64,000 nt of DNA from UBA830 sp038146925 (GCA_038146925.1 JAYQSP010000011.1:1325459-1389458), one strand, 5' to 3'. Shown: positions 26,550 through 36,296, counted from the stretch's first letter. Notes: generated from the letters alone by a model not told the origin. Numbers and translations: made by a program.

Positions 26550-27256
26550 CTCCGGGACAGCTCGCGCTCGACCAGGTCGCACAGGCGGCGCATCATCGGA
26601 TCTTTCAGGTCCAGCTCTTCGAGATGCTGCGTCGTATTGAAAAGGTAATCCGTGCAGGGGCCCAGGTGGCCGCATCCCTGCGCGATATACTGCGCTATTT
26701 CCTCCAGCGGGCGGCGGCCGACATACTGCTCGGCATCGTGATTGGCAACGAAGGTGATGGCATCGACGGGGCCCTGCTCCGTCCGCACCTTGCCCCATCT
26801 GGCGTGGTAGGTTTCGCCGGTCAGTTCGCGCATGAACACGCTGGTCAGTTCTTCCTGTGCGCGCTGCCGTTTGACGCCGAGAACAATGCCCTTGCAGGAT
26901 CCTCCCCGGTCGAGAGCCAGCATCATGCCGGGGTTGTCGGGTGTGCCGCGTCCGAGTTTCGACCAGAAGCAGAACTGCCGGTGATAGCCGTGCAGAGTGC
27001 CGGTCCGCATTTCGTCATAGTGAAAAGCCGGATTCCAGATCAGCGAGCCGTAGCCGAACACCCAGATCATGTCGCCTGGTGGCGCTTCGGCGATCATCTC
27101 GTCGCGTCGCGCCATGCGTACCTCGACCGGCGTGCGCTTCATGACACCCTCCAGCCCGGCCTCGACGATCATCTCGTCATGACGGCCGTTCAGAAAGTCT
27201 TCTCTGGATAGCTGTTTGCCCTGCAAGGGCTTTGTCTTGCGCAAGACGGTTACCAC
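26546..27256 (-). CDS. chaC: ChaC-like gamma-glutamylcyclotransferase
   Basis: A 236-residue ChaC-type enzyme, which splits glutathione or gamma-glutamyl peptides into 5-oxoproline in the cytoplasm. The substrate-binding loop WVFGYGSLIWNPAFH is near residue 64, and GTPDNPGMMLALDRGGSC near 104 matches the family. The start is GTG at 27256 (MVTVLRKTKPLQG); the ~35 residues before the family core are slightly long, so a later start is possible. Coupled to trmFO by a four-base overlap. Confidence 0.87.
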   Translation of the reverse strand: MVTVLRKTKPLQGKQLSREDFLNGRHDEMIVEAGLEGVMKRTPVEVRMARRDEMIAEAPPGDMIWVFGYGSLIWNPAFHYDEMRTGTLHGYHRQFCFWSKLGRGTPDNPGMMLALDRGGSCKGIVLGVKRQRAQEELTSVFMRELTGETYHARWGKVRTEQGPVDAITFVANHDAEQYVGRRPLEEIAQYIAQGCGHLGPCTDYLFNTTQHLEELDLKDPMMRRLCDLVERELSRR

Positions 27257-27283
27257 TCTGAATTCGGAAGCGCGGAAAATGCC

Positions 27284-27616
27284 TTATTCTGATGCCCCGG
27301 TCGAGGGCGTATCCGGTACAGCATAGATCGAAACCGGTTTCGAAAATCCTTTCACGGTGAAATCGCCGAGGAACTCACCGGCTGTGTTCAGATAGCGTCC
27401 GAAGTGCGCGGAGTAAACGATATCGCGGCCTATTACCGTCGGATGAAGCGTTTCAACGAACAGGGCGCATCGGGCGATGTTAACCCCGGCTGCGACCTGC
27501 CTGTCGCACAACCCTGACAGGATGGCTACGGGGGTGCCGGCTCCCGGCGCCCCGTCGATCAGCCAGTCGACCGTGGAGTCGCGGTTTGACGAAAGAGTAT
27601 CGATATCGGATGACAC
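27284..27616 (-). pseudogene. Adenylate/guanylate cyclase remnant with internal deletion
   Basis: A 110-residue open frame made of the two ends of a class III cyclase. Residues ~17-62 (VDWLIDGAPGAGTPVAILS and ALFVETLHPTVIG) match the usual N-terminal lobe of alphaproteobacterial adenylate cyclases. Residues ~65-103 (DIVYSAHFGRYL and LGDFTVKGFSKPVSIYAVP) match their extreme C-terminus. The catalytic domain of roughly 200-300 residues is missing, removed in frame. The protein would have no cyclase activity. It could be a pseudogene or a retained mini-protein. Between chaC and uvrA on the same strand. Confidence 0.6.
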
Positions 27617-27633
27617 CGACTCGGCCCGCGATG

Positions 27634-30489
27634 TCAGGCGGATTTCTTCGATTTCCGGACCGGTTCGTCCAGATAGGGGGCCAGAAACTGCCCGGTGTGG
27701 CTTTCCGCAACCTTCGCCACATCCTCCGGCGTGCCGGCGGCAACGATCTCACCCCCGCCATTGCCGCCCTCGGGCCCTAGATCGACGATCCAGTCGGCGG
27801 TTTTGATCACGTCGAGATTGTGTTCGATCACGATCACCGTGTTACCCTGGTCGACCAGAGCCTGGAGGACTTCCAGCAGCTTGCGGATATCGTCGAAGTG
27901 AAGGCCGGTCGTCGGTTCGTCGAGTATGTAAACCGTCTTGCCGGTGGCGCGGCGCGACAGTTCCTTCGACAGTTTGACGCGCTGTGCTTCACCGCCCGAC
28001 AGGGTCGTCGCGGACTGGCCGATCTTGATATAGCCAAGCCCCACCATATCGAGCATTTCCAGCTTGTCGCGGATCGACGGCACGGCGGAAAAGAATTCAA
28101 CGCCCTCCTCGACGGTCATATCAAGAACATCCGCTATCGATTTGTTTCTGAACAATACCTCCAGGGTTTCGCGATTGTAGCGCTTGCCCTTGCAGACATC
28201 GCACTGGACATAGACATCGGCGAGAAAATGCATCTCGATCTTGATGACGCCGTCGCCCTGGCAGGCTTCGCAGCGTCCGCCCTTCACGTTGAAGGAAAAG
28301 CGTCCGGGCTTGTAGCCGCGTGCCTTGGATTCAGGCAGTCCGGCAAACCAGTCCCGGATAGGTGTGAAGGCACCGGTATAGGTGGCAGGATTCGAGCGCG
28401 GCGTGCGCCCGATCGGGGACTGGTCGATGTCGACGACCTTGTCCACGAACTCGAGCCCCTTGATGTCCTTGTGATCGCCCGGAATGACCCGGGAGTTGTT
28501 GATCCGACGCGCCATAGCCTTATAGAGGGTTTCGATGATCAGGCTGGATTTGCCGCCGCCGGACACGCCGGTCACGCAGGTCAGCACGCCGAGCGGAATG
28601 TCGACGGACACGTTCTTGAGGTTGTTGGCGGTTGCCCCGACGACTTTCAACGCTCGCTTCTTCGGCAGTTTACGCCGTTCGGACGGCACTTCGATTTCCA
28701 GGTCGCCACGCAGATACTTTGCGGTCAGGCTCTTCTTCGACCGCATCACGGCAGCCGGCTTGCCGGACGCCACGATATTGCCGCCATGGACACCCGCGCC
28801 GACCCCGAGGTCGATCAGGTAATCGGCGCTGCGGATCGCTTCCTCGTCGTGCTCGACGACGATCACCGTGTTACCGATATTCCGAAGGTGGCGCAGGGTT
28901 TCCAGCAGGCGCGCGTTGTCGCGCTGATGCAGGCCGATGGACGGTTCGTCGAGTACATAAAGCACACCCGTCAGCCCCGATCCGATCTGCGAGGCTAGTC
29001 TGATGCGCTGGCTTTCGCCGCCCGACAGCGTGCCGGACGTGCGCGACAGGGTCAGGTAGTCGAGGCCGACATTGTTCAGAAAGCCGAGACGTTCGTTGAT
29101 TTCCTTCAGGATGCCGGTCGCGATTTCGTTCTGCTTGTCGGTCAGCGTTTTCGCCAGTCCGGCAAACCACTCGCCGGCACCGCCGATGGAATAGTCGGTG
29201 ACCTCGCTGATATGCTTGCCGTCGATCCTGACCGCCAGCGCTTCCGGTTTCAGCCGGGCGCCGTTGCAGACTTCGCATTTCGACACCGCCTGGTACTTGC
29301 CGAGTTCTTCCCGCGTCCAGTTGGAATCGGTTTCCCGGAACCGGCGTTCCATGTTCGGCACAACGCCTTCGAACGGGCGGTCGATGGTATAGGACCGCTT
29401 GTCGTCGGCGTAGATCATTTTGACCGACTTGTCGCCGGAACCGTGCAGGATGATGTCCTGGGCTTTTTTCGGCAGATCCCCGAAAGGCGTATTGGTCGAA
29501 AACTTGAACGCCCGGGCGAGCGAATCCAGCGTCTGGTCGTAGTAGCTGGACGAAGAATTGGACCACGGCGCGATCGCGCCATCTTTCAGCGATTTTTCCG
29601 GATCGGGGACGACCAGCGCCGGGTCGAAATACATCTTCGTGCCCAGCCCGTCGCAGGCCGGGCAGGCGCCGTGAGGGTTGTTGAACGAAAACAGCCGGGG
29701 TTCGATTTCGTCTATGGTGAAACCGGATACGGGGCAGGCGAACTTCGCTGAGAACATCGTGCGATCGCCGTTATCCGCATTTTCGGCAACGGCGAGGCCT
29801 TCGGTCAGGCCGAGCGCAGTTTCCAGCGAATCGGCGACACGGTTGCCCATGTCGGGCCGCACCACGATACGGTCGACCACAACCTCGATATCGTGTTTGA
29901 AGTTCTTGTCGAGCGCCGGGGCATCCTCGATATCGTACATTTCGCCGTCGACCCGGATCCGGGTGAAGCCTTTTTTCTGCAGTTCCGCGAATTCCTTGCG
30001 GTATTCGCCCTTACGGCCGCGGACGATGGGGGCCAGCAGGAACAGCCGGGTACCTTCGTCCATGGCTTCGATCCGGTCGACCATCTGGGACACGGTCTGA
30101 CTCTCAATCGGCAGGCCGGTCGCGGGCGAGTAAGGAATGCCGACCCGGGCGAAAAGCAGGCGCATGTAGTCGTAAATTTCGGTGACGGTTCCGACAGTCG
30201 AGCGCGGATTACGCGACGTGGTCTTCTGTTCGATGGAAATCGCGGGCGACAGCCCTTCGATGGAGTCCACGTCGGGTTTCTCCATCAGTTCCAGGAACTG
30301 GCGCGCATAGGCAGACAGGCTCTCGACGTAGCGGCGCTGACCTTCCGCGTAAATCGTGTCGAAGGCGAGCGTTGACTTACCCGACCCGGAAAGACCGGTA
30401 ACGACGACGAGCGAATCCCGAGGGATGTCGACGTCGACGTTCTGGAGATTATGTTCGCGGGCGCCGCGAACGACGATCTTTGATTGCAT
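27634..30489 (-). CDS. uvrA: UvrABC excinuclease subunit A
   Basis: A 951-residue ABC-type DNA damage sensor for nucleotide excision repair. Both ATPase modules are present: Walker A GLSGSGKSTL near residue 31 with signature LSGGESQRIRLAS near 487, and Walker A GVSGGGKSSLI near 643 with signature LSGGEAQRVKLSK near 830. Zinc-finger cysteines appear as CPVSGFTIDE ... CPACDGLG near 255-285 and CEACQGDG ... CDVCKGKRY near 740-765. Length is complete. Divergent from the 2-hydroxyacid dehydrogenase across a 109-base gap in which I see no GTTC-N7-GTTC LexA-type box. Confidence 0.96.
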   Translation of the reverse strand: MQSKIVVRGAREHNLQNVDVDIPRDSLVVVTGLSGSGKSTLAFDTIYAEGQRRYVESLSAYARQFLELMEKPDVDSIEGLSPAISIEQKTTSRNPRSTVGTVTEIYDYMRLLFARVGIPYSPATGLPIESQTVSQMVDRIEAMDEGTRLFLLAPIVRGRKGEYRKEFAELQKKGFTRIRVDGEMYDIEDAPALDKNFKHDIEVVVDRIVVRPDMGNRVADSLETALGLTEGLAVAENADNGDRTMFSAKFACPVSGFTIDEIEPRLFSFNNPHGACPACDGLGTKMYFDPALVVPDPEKSLKDGAIAPWSNSSSSYYDQTLDSLARAFKFSTNTPFGDLPKKAQDIILHGSGDKSVKMIYADDKRSYTIDRPFEGVVPNMERRFRETDSNWTREELGKYQAVSKCEVCNGARLKPEALAVRIDGKHISEVTDYSIGGAGEWFAGLAKTLTDKQNEIATGILKEINERLGFLNNVGLDYLTLSRTSGTLSGGESQRIRLASQIGSGLTGVLYVLDEPSIGLHQRDNARLLETLRHLRNIGNTVIVVEHDEEAIRSADYLIDLGVGAGVHGGNIVASGKPAAVMRSKKSLTAKYLRGDLEIEVPSERRKLPKKRALKVVGATANNLKNVSVDIPLGVLTCVTGVSGGGKSSLIIETLYKAMARRINNSRVIPGDHKDIKGLEFVDKVVDIDQSPIGRTPRSNPATYTGAFTPIRDWFAGLPESKARGYKPGRFSFNVKGGRCEACQGDGVIKIEMHFLADVYVQCDVCKGKRYNRETLEVLFRNKSIADVLDMTVEEGVEFFSAVPSIRDKLEMLDMVGLGYIKIGQSATTLSGGEAQRVKLSKELSRRATGKTVYILDEPTTGLHFDDIRKLLEVLQALVDQGNTVIVIEHNLDVIKTADWIVDLGPEGGNGGGEIVAAGTPEDVAKVAESHTGQFLAPYLDEPVRKSKKSA

Positions 30490-30598
30490 CGGTTGGGTTT
30501 ACGGCCAATAAAGCTGTCTGGATGACGGTGATAATAGGGCGCTGCGGGGGCCATTGCGACCCGATAAGGCCCGATACGGACAGAGAGGTGTGGATCAA

Positions 30599-31573
30599 AT
30601 GAAAAAACTGGCAATTTTGGACGATTACCAGAACGTGGCGATGGACATGGCCGACTGGACCCCGCTGGAAGGGGACGTCGAGATCGTCGTTTTCAACGAT
30701 CATTTGTCGGACGAAGATGATGTTGCCGCCAGGCTGGCCGACTTCGAAATCGTCATGCTGATGCGCGAACGCACGCCCTTTCCGCGCTCGCTGATCGAAA
30801 AACTGCCCAGACTGGAGCACATCGTCAGCAGCGGCATGCGGAACCTGTCGATCGATATCGATGCGGCCACCGAGAAAGGCGTTGTGTGCACGGGCACCCC
30901 GTCGCTCGGTTATCCCACCGCCGAACTGACCTGGGGGCTGATCCACGCCCTGGCGCGGAACGTGGCGCTGGAAGACCGCGAAACCCGGGCGGGAGCCTGG
31001 CAAAAGACCGTCGGCATCGGATTGCGGGACAAGGTGCTGGGGATCATGGGGCTGGGGCGGATCGGAACCGATGTCGCCCGGGTCGGCATTGCCACAGGCA
31101 TGCAGGTGATCGCCTGGTCCGAAAATCTGACACAGGATCGGTGCGACGAGGTCGGCGCGCGTCTGGTGTCGAAGGAGGAACTGCTCGAACAGTCGGATTT
31201 CCTGACTATTCATCTGTTGCTCAGCGATCGCACGCGGAGGCTGCTGCAGGCTGGCGATCTCGCCCGGATGAAACCGGGCGCCTATCTAATCAACACGTCG
31301 CGCGGGCCGATCGTCGACGAAGGGGCACTGATTGATGCGTTGCGGAACGAACGCATCGCGGGTGCGGGGCTGGATGTATTCGACGTCGAACCGCTGCCGG
31401 ACGATCATCCGCTGCGCGGCATGCCGAACACGGTGATCATTCCGCATCTCGGCTACGTCACTGTCGAAAACTACCGGAACTGGTACGGCGGGACGGTAGA
31501 GAACGTTCGGTCCTGGCTCGACGGCAAGACCATTAACCAGATGGCGGGACGCAATCCGACCACGCCGGGTTGA
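30599..31573 (+). CDS. D-2-hydroxyacid dehydrogenase family protein
   Basis: A 324-residue NAD(P)-dependent dehydrogenase of the phosphoglycerate/lactate dehydrogenase superfamily. The nucleotide-binding motif GIMGLGRIGTDVARV lies near residue 148. The catalytic triad is Arg in NTSRGPIVDEGAL (~232), Glu in DVFDVEPLPDDHP (~260) and His in IIPHLGYVT (~284). Substrate is not evident; the N-terminus MKKLAILDDYQNV matches the 'D-2-hydroxyacid dehydrogenase family' group often seen as single genes. GAGAGGTG precedes the ATG at 30599. Confidence 0.88.
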   Translation: MKKLAILDDYQNVAMDMADWTPLEGDVEIVVFNDHLSDEDDVAARLADFEIVMLMRERTPFPRSLIEKLPRLEHIVSSGMRNLSIDIDAATEKGVVCTGTPSLGYPTAELTWGLIHALARNVALEDRETRAGAWQKTVGIGLRDKVLGIMGLGRIGTDVARVGIATGMQVIAWSENLTQDRCDEVGARLVSKEELLEQSDFLTIHLLLSDRTRRLLQAGDLARMKPGAYLINTSRGPIVDEGALIDALRNERIAGAGLDVFDVEPLPDDHPLRGMPNTVIIPHLGYVTVENYRNWYGGTVENVRSWLDGKTINQMAGRNPTTPG

Positions 31574-31615
31574 GGTCGCGGATTAATCTTCCATTCACCC
31601 TGTTCCGCAACCGGC

Positions 31616-31790
31616 TGTTAAGACAAAAGCCGGATAGTCTTCGTATCGATCGAAGCCCTGTCCGGCGCAACGGGATACCGGAGTAGGCGTACCAAGTCCG
31701 GGCAGGCGGCTTTTCGGTCCAAACTACCGGAGTGCCAAAGCAGTCCGGTTCACAGGCGGCGTCCCTGAGGGGACGCCGTTTTGTTTGTTG
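31616..31790 (+). ncRNA. Candidate structured small RNA upstream of ssb
   Basis: The 339 bases between the dehydrogenase stop and the ssb ATG hold no convincing gene but much structure. Bases ~31630-31663 fold into a two-part stem-loop (CCGGATAG with CTGTCCGG, then CTTCG with CGAAG). TACCGGAGT occurs twice, at 31676-31684 and 31725-31733. A canonical terminator closes the region at 31758-31790. The 5' end is a guess. No known RNA family (6S, SRP, tmRNA, RNase P) was recognised. Confidence 0.4.
31758..31790 (+). terminator. Intrinsic terminator before ssb
   Basis: GGCGTCCC (31758-31765) pairs with GGGACGCC (31770-31777) around TGAG and is followed by a T-rich run, GTTTTGTTTGTTG. It is oriented on the plus strand and lies ~120 bases before ssb and 185 bases after the dehydrogenase gene. 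It may end a separate short transcript or act as an attenuator in the ssb leader. Confidence 0.85.
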
Positions 31791-31912
31791 TCCACCGGTT
31801 TTCGAAACAGATTCTCTATTCGCCGTGGCACAGCGCGGGCAGCTTGGTATGATGAGGTTCAACGAACGTGGCGCCGGATACGGTGCCCGACAGCGGGACA
31901 CGGGAGCAAGGC

Positions 31913-32410
31913 ATGGCTGGCAGCGTAAACAAGGTGATTTTGATCGGAAACCTGGGACGGGATCCGGAAATCCGTCACACCAACGACGGGCGCCCCATCG
32001 CCAATCTGTCGGTCGCGACGTCGGAGCAATGGCGCGATCGAAATACGGGTGAGAGGCGAGAAAAAACCGAGTGGCACCGTGTGGTGATATTCGATGAAAA
32101 GATCTGCGAGGTCGCGCAGAAATATCTGAAGAAGGGTTCTACTGTTTACCTGGAAGGGTCGCTGCAGACGCGGAAGTGGACGGACCAGCAGGGCGTCGAG
32201 AAATACACTACGGAAGTAGTGCTGCAGCGGTTCAGCGGAAAAATGACGATGCTCGGTTCCCGTGGCGGCGGAGGCGGCGGCGGTGACTACGGCGGCGGCG
32301 ACTTTGGGGACAGCGGGGGCGGCGGTGATTACGGCGACCCCGGCGGTTCCATGGGGGGCGGCGGTCCGGCACCCGGCGGCGGAGATCTGGACGACGAGAT
32401 TCCGTTTTAG
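31913..32410 (+). CDS. ssb: Single-stranded DNA-binding protein
   Basis: A 165-residue SSB that coats single-stranded DNA in replication and repair. The OB fold runs from SVNKVILIGNLGRDPEIR (residue 4) to about residue 112 (VVLQRFSGKMTMLG). A glycine-rich linker follows, and the protein ends in the acidic tip DLDDEIPF that recruits partner enzymes. I chose ATG 31913 (MAGSVNKV) rather than the in-frame GTG at 31868. Its place near uvrA and before gyrA is usual for Alphaproteobacteria. Confidence 0.95.
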   Translation: MAGSVNKVILIGNLGRDPEIRHTNDGRPIANLSVATSEQWRDRNTGERREKTEWHRVVIFDEKICEVAQKYLKKGSTVYLEGSLQTRKWTDQQGVEKYTTEVVLQRFSGKMTMLGSRGGGGGGGDYGGGDFGDSGGGGDYGDPGGSMGGGGPAPGGGDLDDEIPF

Positions 32411-32419
32411 CCTTCCGGC

Positions 32420-32632
32420 ATGAGTCTCCTGCGACGGGCGCTTTTCATGGCCGCGAAGCGGGCGGTTGCCGATCCGAGGGTTCAGGCCAAAGCCCGGCAG
32501 GTTCTGCGCGAGAAAGTCGTGCCGCGGGCACAGGAAATCGGCCGCCGGGCGGGTCCGGAACTGGAGAAAGCGCATCGGCGCATGAAGAATGCCGCACGCG
32601 ATCTGGAACAAAAGCTATCTGAGCGGAAATAG
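32420..32632 (+). CDS. Small basic helical protein after ssb
   Basis: A 70-residue protein, MSLLRRALFMAAKRAVADP to EQKLSERK, very rich in Arg, Lys and Ala and probably one or two amphipathic helices. No membrane segment. I do not recognise a named family. It begins nine bases after the ssb stop, so it is likely co-transcribed and could associate with nucleic acid or membrane surfaces, which is inference from charge alone. Confidence 0.55.
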   Translation: MSLLRRALFMAAKRAVADPRVQAKARQVLREKVVPRAQEIGRRAGPELEKAHRRMKNAARDLEQKLSERK

Positions 32633-32810
32633 CGCGACTGAGGCTGGCTGAAGAACCTTTTCGCCGAATCATTTCTGCCTGTTTTTCAAATATTTAGCCC
32701 CGCTACGGGGAAGCCGGTTTCTTGTCCGAATCGCTGTAAACGGGTAAAATTGAGGGAATGGAAAAGTCCCTTCGGCGCGTCGCTGAAGAAACCCTGAAAG
32801 ACCGTATTTT

Positions 32811-35641
32811 TTGGCCGAAGAACCCGTCCCGCCGCCGCCTTTCGAAGATGATATCGAACATGTTTCGATAGAAGACGAAATGCGCAAGTCGTATCTCGAT
32901 TACGCGATGAGCGTGATCGTGAGCCGCGCGCTGCCGGACGTCCGGGACGGCCTCAAACCCGTTCATCGCCGCATCCTGCATGTGATGAACGAGAGCAATT
33001 ACGACTGGAACCGTCCGTACCGCAAATCGGCCCGCGTCGTCGGCGACGTCATGGGTCAGTATCATCCTCACGGGGACCAGGCGATCTACGACGCCATGGT
33101 ACGTATGGCGCAGGATTTCTCCATGCGCCTGCCGCTGATCGACGGGCAGGGTAATTTCGGTTCCATGGATGGCGATCCGCCGGCGGCGATGCGTTATACC
33201 GAAGCCCGGCTGGAACGCGTTGCACGCGAACTGCTGGACGATATCGACAAGGAAACCGTCGACTTCCAGCCCAACTACGATGAAACCACCAAGGAACCGA
33301 CGGTTCTGCCGGCGAAGTTCCCCAACATGCTGGTCAATGGCGGCGGCGGCATATCGTCGTCGGCATGGCAACAAACATTCCGCCCCACAATCTGGGCGAG
33401 GTGATCGACGCCTGCTGTGCGCTGATCGACAATCCGGACCTGACCATTGCAGAACTGATGGAAGTCATTCCGGGCCCCGATTTCCCCACCGGCGGGATCA
33501 TCGTAGGACGACAGGGGCTGACATCGGCGTTCGAGGACGGGCGCGGTCGGTCGTCATGCGCGGCCGCGCGACGATCGATGAGATCCGCAAGGACCGCGAA
33601 GCGATCATCGTCACCGAGATCCCGTACCAGGTGAACAAGGCGCGGATGATCGAGCGCATCGCCGAGATGGTGCGCGACAAGAAGATCGAGGGCATTTCGG
33701 ACCTGCGCGACGAATCCGACCGCGAAGGCGTCCGCGTCGTCATCGAGATCAAGCGCGATGCGGTCGCCGAGATCGTGCTCAACCAGCTCTACCGCTACTC
33801 GCCGCTGCAGACGAGCTTCGGCGTCAACATGCTGGCGCTCACGGGCGGCAAGCCGCAGCAGCTCGACCTCAAGCAGATCCTCGAGGCGTTTATCGAGTTC
33901 CGCGAGATGTCATCCGCCGGCGGACCGAGTTCGATCTCAACAAGGCGCGAGACCGCGCCCACGTGCTGGTCGGCCTCGCCATCGCGGTCGCCAATATCGA
34001 CGAGGTCATCGCGCTCATCCGCCGGAGCGAAGGACCCGGTCGAGGCGCGGATCGGCTGATGGAACGCGACTGGGCGGCGGAGGATGTCGAGTCGCTGATC
34101 GCGAACTGATCGACGATCCCAATCACAAGGTGATCGAAGGCCGCTACGCCTCTCGGAGGCGCAGGCCCGCGCTATCCTCGAATCTGCGTTTGCAGCGCCT
34201 GACCGGTCTGGAGCAGGAAAAAATCGCCGAGGAACTGAGCGGACTGGAGACCGAAATCGAGAATTTTCTCGAGATCCTCCGGTCCCGCGAGCGCATTCGG
34301 TCGATCATGCGTGACGAGATGCTGGCGGTGAAGGAACAGTTTGCAACGCCGCGCCGCACGACGATCGAGGAATCCGAACTAGAAACCGATATCGAGGACC
34401 TGATCCAGCGCGAAGATATGGTCGTGACTGTCAGCCATGCGGGCTATATCAAACGGGTCGCGCTTTCTAGCTATCGCGCGCAAAGACGGGGCGGCAAGGG
34501 GCGGTCGGGGATGAGCACGCGCGACGAGGATTTCGTCAGCAACGTGTTCGTCTGCAACACCCATACCCCGGTGCTGTTCTTCTCGTCGCGCGGCATCGTC
34601 TACCGCCTCAAGGTCTATCGCCTGCCGGAAGGCAATCCGCAGGCCCGCGGCAAGGCGCTGATCAACCTGCTGCCGCTGGAGGAGGGCGAGACGATCACAA
34701 CCGTCATGCCCATGCCCGAAGACGAAGAAAGCTGGGGCGATCTTTTCATTCTGTTCGCGACCGCTTCCGGCGGCGTACGGCGCAACCGGCTGTCCGATTT
34801 CACGAATATCATGGCCAACGGCAAGATCGCGATGAAACTGGACGAGGGCGATCAGCTGATCGGCGTCCGGACCTGCACCGAGGATCAGGATATTCTGCTG
34901 GCGGCCGACAGCGGCAAGAGCATCCGCTTCCCGGTGACGGATGTCCGCGTGTTCTCCGGGCGGACTTCGACCGGTGTTCGCGGTATCCGTCTGGCGGATG
35001 GGCAAAAGATCGTGTCCATGACGACGCTCAACCATATCGAGCTCGAAACGGATGTCCGGGACTCTTATTTGCGTATGTCGAAAGCCCGGCGGCGTCAGGA
35101 AGGCGACGACGAGGAAAATAGTGTTGACGAGACTGCTGAAAGCGAAACGGAAGGCAGTAGCCATGTGACGTTGAGCGAAGAAGAGTTCTCGAGGCTTGCC
35201 GACACCGAGGAATTCATTCTGTCCGTCACGGAAAACGGATACGGAAAGCGGACGTCCGCATACGAATACCGCATCACCAAGCGCGGAGGACAGGGGGTGG
35301 TCAATATCACCACCGAAGGGCGGAACGGCCCAGTGGTGGCATCCTTCCCCGTCGAAGACAGCGATCAGATCATGCTTGTCACCAACGGCGGCAAGATTAT
35401 CCGCAGCCCGGTGGCCGACATCCGCATTGCCGGCCGGTCGACGCAGGGCGTGACGCTTTTCGACACCGCGGAAGACGAACAAGTCGTCTCGGTCGCACAT
35501 CTGAAAGAGACTGATGACGAGGAAGATCATCCCGAAGGCGAGGATGCGGGGGAACCGATCGAAGGCGGGGAGAGCCCAGCGGCGGTCGGGGCCGACGACG
35601 ACGCCGTCGGCGAAGTGGACGATGCTGCCGGAGACGCGTAA
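32811..35641 (+). CDS. gyrA: DNA gyrase subunit A, interrupted by indels
   Basis: The breakage/rejoining subunit of DNA gyrase. It starts at TTG 32811 (MAEEPVPPPPFEDD). The quinolone-pocket region is intact: KSARVVGDVMGQYHPHGD near residue 75, followed by the active-site Tyr in AAMRYTEARL. The C-terminal DNA-wrapping blades are present after ~34,400, including the GyrA box QRRGGKGRSG. Between ~33,350 and ~34,190 the frame changes at least seven times (near 33,355, 33,545, 33,910, 34,025, 34,060, 34,105 and 34,145-34,175), yet every piece still encodes recognisable GyrA. As the gene is essential, these are most likely assembly errors. The tail is acidic. Confidence 0.9.
33345..34190 (+). other. 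Indel-dense patch inside gyrA
   Basis: This stretch combines many single-base insertions and deletions with codons that end in G or C more consistently than the gyrA DNA on both sides. Outside it the gyrA frames are clean. The same style marks everything right of ~36,297, so the patch looks like sequence from noisy reads, perhaps of a related genome, merged into the conserved gene. Confidence 0.6.
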
Positions 35642-35676
35642 AAAGCCCTGACACCGAGACACGACGGACGGGGACA

Positions 35677-36180
35677 ATGGCGTCAGAAAAAATCGGAATT
35701 TATCCGGGGACTTTCGATCCCATCACCAACGGACATGCAGACATCATCGGCCGGGCGGCGCGTCTGCTCGACAAGCTGGTGGTCGGCGTGGCGATCAATC
35801 CCGGAAAGGGGCCGATCTTCACCATCGACGAACGGGTCGAACTGGTCCGCGAGGAGATCAAATATCTGGGAAACGCCGCAGACGACAGGATCGAAGTGCG
35901 TCCGTTTGCCGGGCTTCTGATCGATTTTGCCCGCGACGTCGATGCCACCGTCATCATCCGTGGATTGCGCGCGGTGTCTGATTTCGACTACGAATTCCAG
36001 ATGGCCAGCATGAACGCGAAAATGGCCGAAGACATCGAAACCGTCTGCCTAATGGCGTCCGATAAGTATCATTTCATTGCGTCAAGTCTGGTGAAGGAGA
36101 TCGCAAGGCTCGACGGCGACATTACGCAATTCGTGTCGCCCCGCGTTGCGGAGCGCCTGAAGGAACGGCTTCACGGTTAA
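35677..36180 (+). CDS. coaD: Phosphopantetheine adenylyltransferase
   Basis: A 167-residue nucleotidyltransferase that makes dephospho-CoA from 4'-phosphopantetheine and ATP. The T/H-x-G-H motif region YPGTFDPITNGHADII is at residues 8-23 and the phosphate-binding LRAVSDFDYEFQMASMN near residue 92. The C-terminal ISSS-type motif reads HFIASSLVKEIARLDGD near residue 130. Length is normal. It follows gyrA by 35 bases and is the last clean gene before the suspected join. Confidence 0.95.
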   Translation: MASEKIGIYPGTFDPITNGHADIIGRAARLLDKLVVGVAINPGKGPIFTIDERVELVREEIKYLGNAADDRIEVRPFAGLLIDFARDVDATVIIRGLRAVSDFDYEFQMASMNAKMAEDIETVCLMASDKYHFIASSLVKEIARLDGDITQFVSPRVAERLKERLHG

Positions 36181-36261
36181 AACTGGTTGAAGTCAAAAGG
36201 ATTCTATTGACCGCGCATAGGCGGCTTCCTATGTTGCTGGCGCTGCATTCTTGGTGATCAA

Positions 36262-36296
36262 GCGCCCATAGCTCAGGCGGTAGAGCAACTGACTTT
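36262..36296 (+). tRNA. 5' half of a tRNA-Lys gene, cut in the anticodon loop
   Basis: Bases 36262-36296 give a 7-base acceptor strand, TA, a complete D arm (GCTC ... GAGC), and the 5' anticodon strand ACTGA followed by CTTT. The bases after 36296 cannot form the anticodon partner strand, T arm or acceptor partner. T34-T35 with the GAGCAACTGACTTT context fits tRNA-Lys(TTT), although Gln or Glu are not excluded. Truncation coincides with the change in sequence quality. Confidence 0.65.

Noticed and set aside
30490..30598. A LexA box upstream of uvrA
   Set aside because: No GTTC-N7-GTTC or GAAC-N7-GAAC arrangement is present in the divergent gap.
32811..35641. gyrA as a pseudogene, or with programmed frameshifting or an intein
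   Set aside because: The gene is essential, the breaks are many and clustered, no slippery-site pattern repeats, and no inserted domain is present. Assembly error explains it better.
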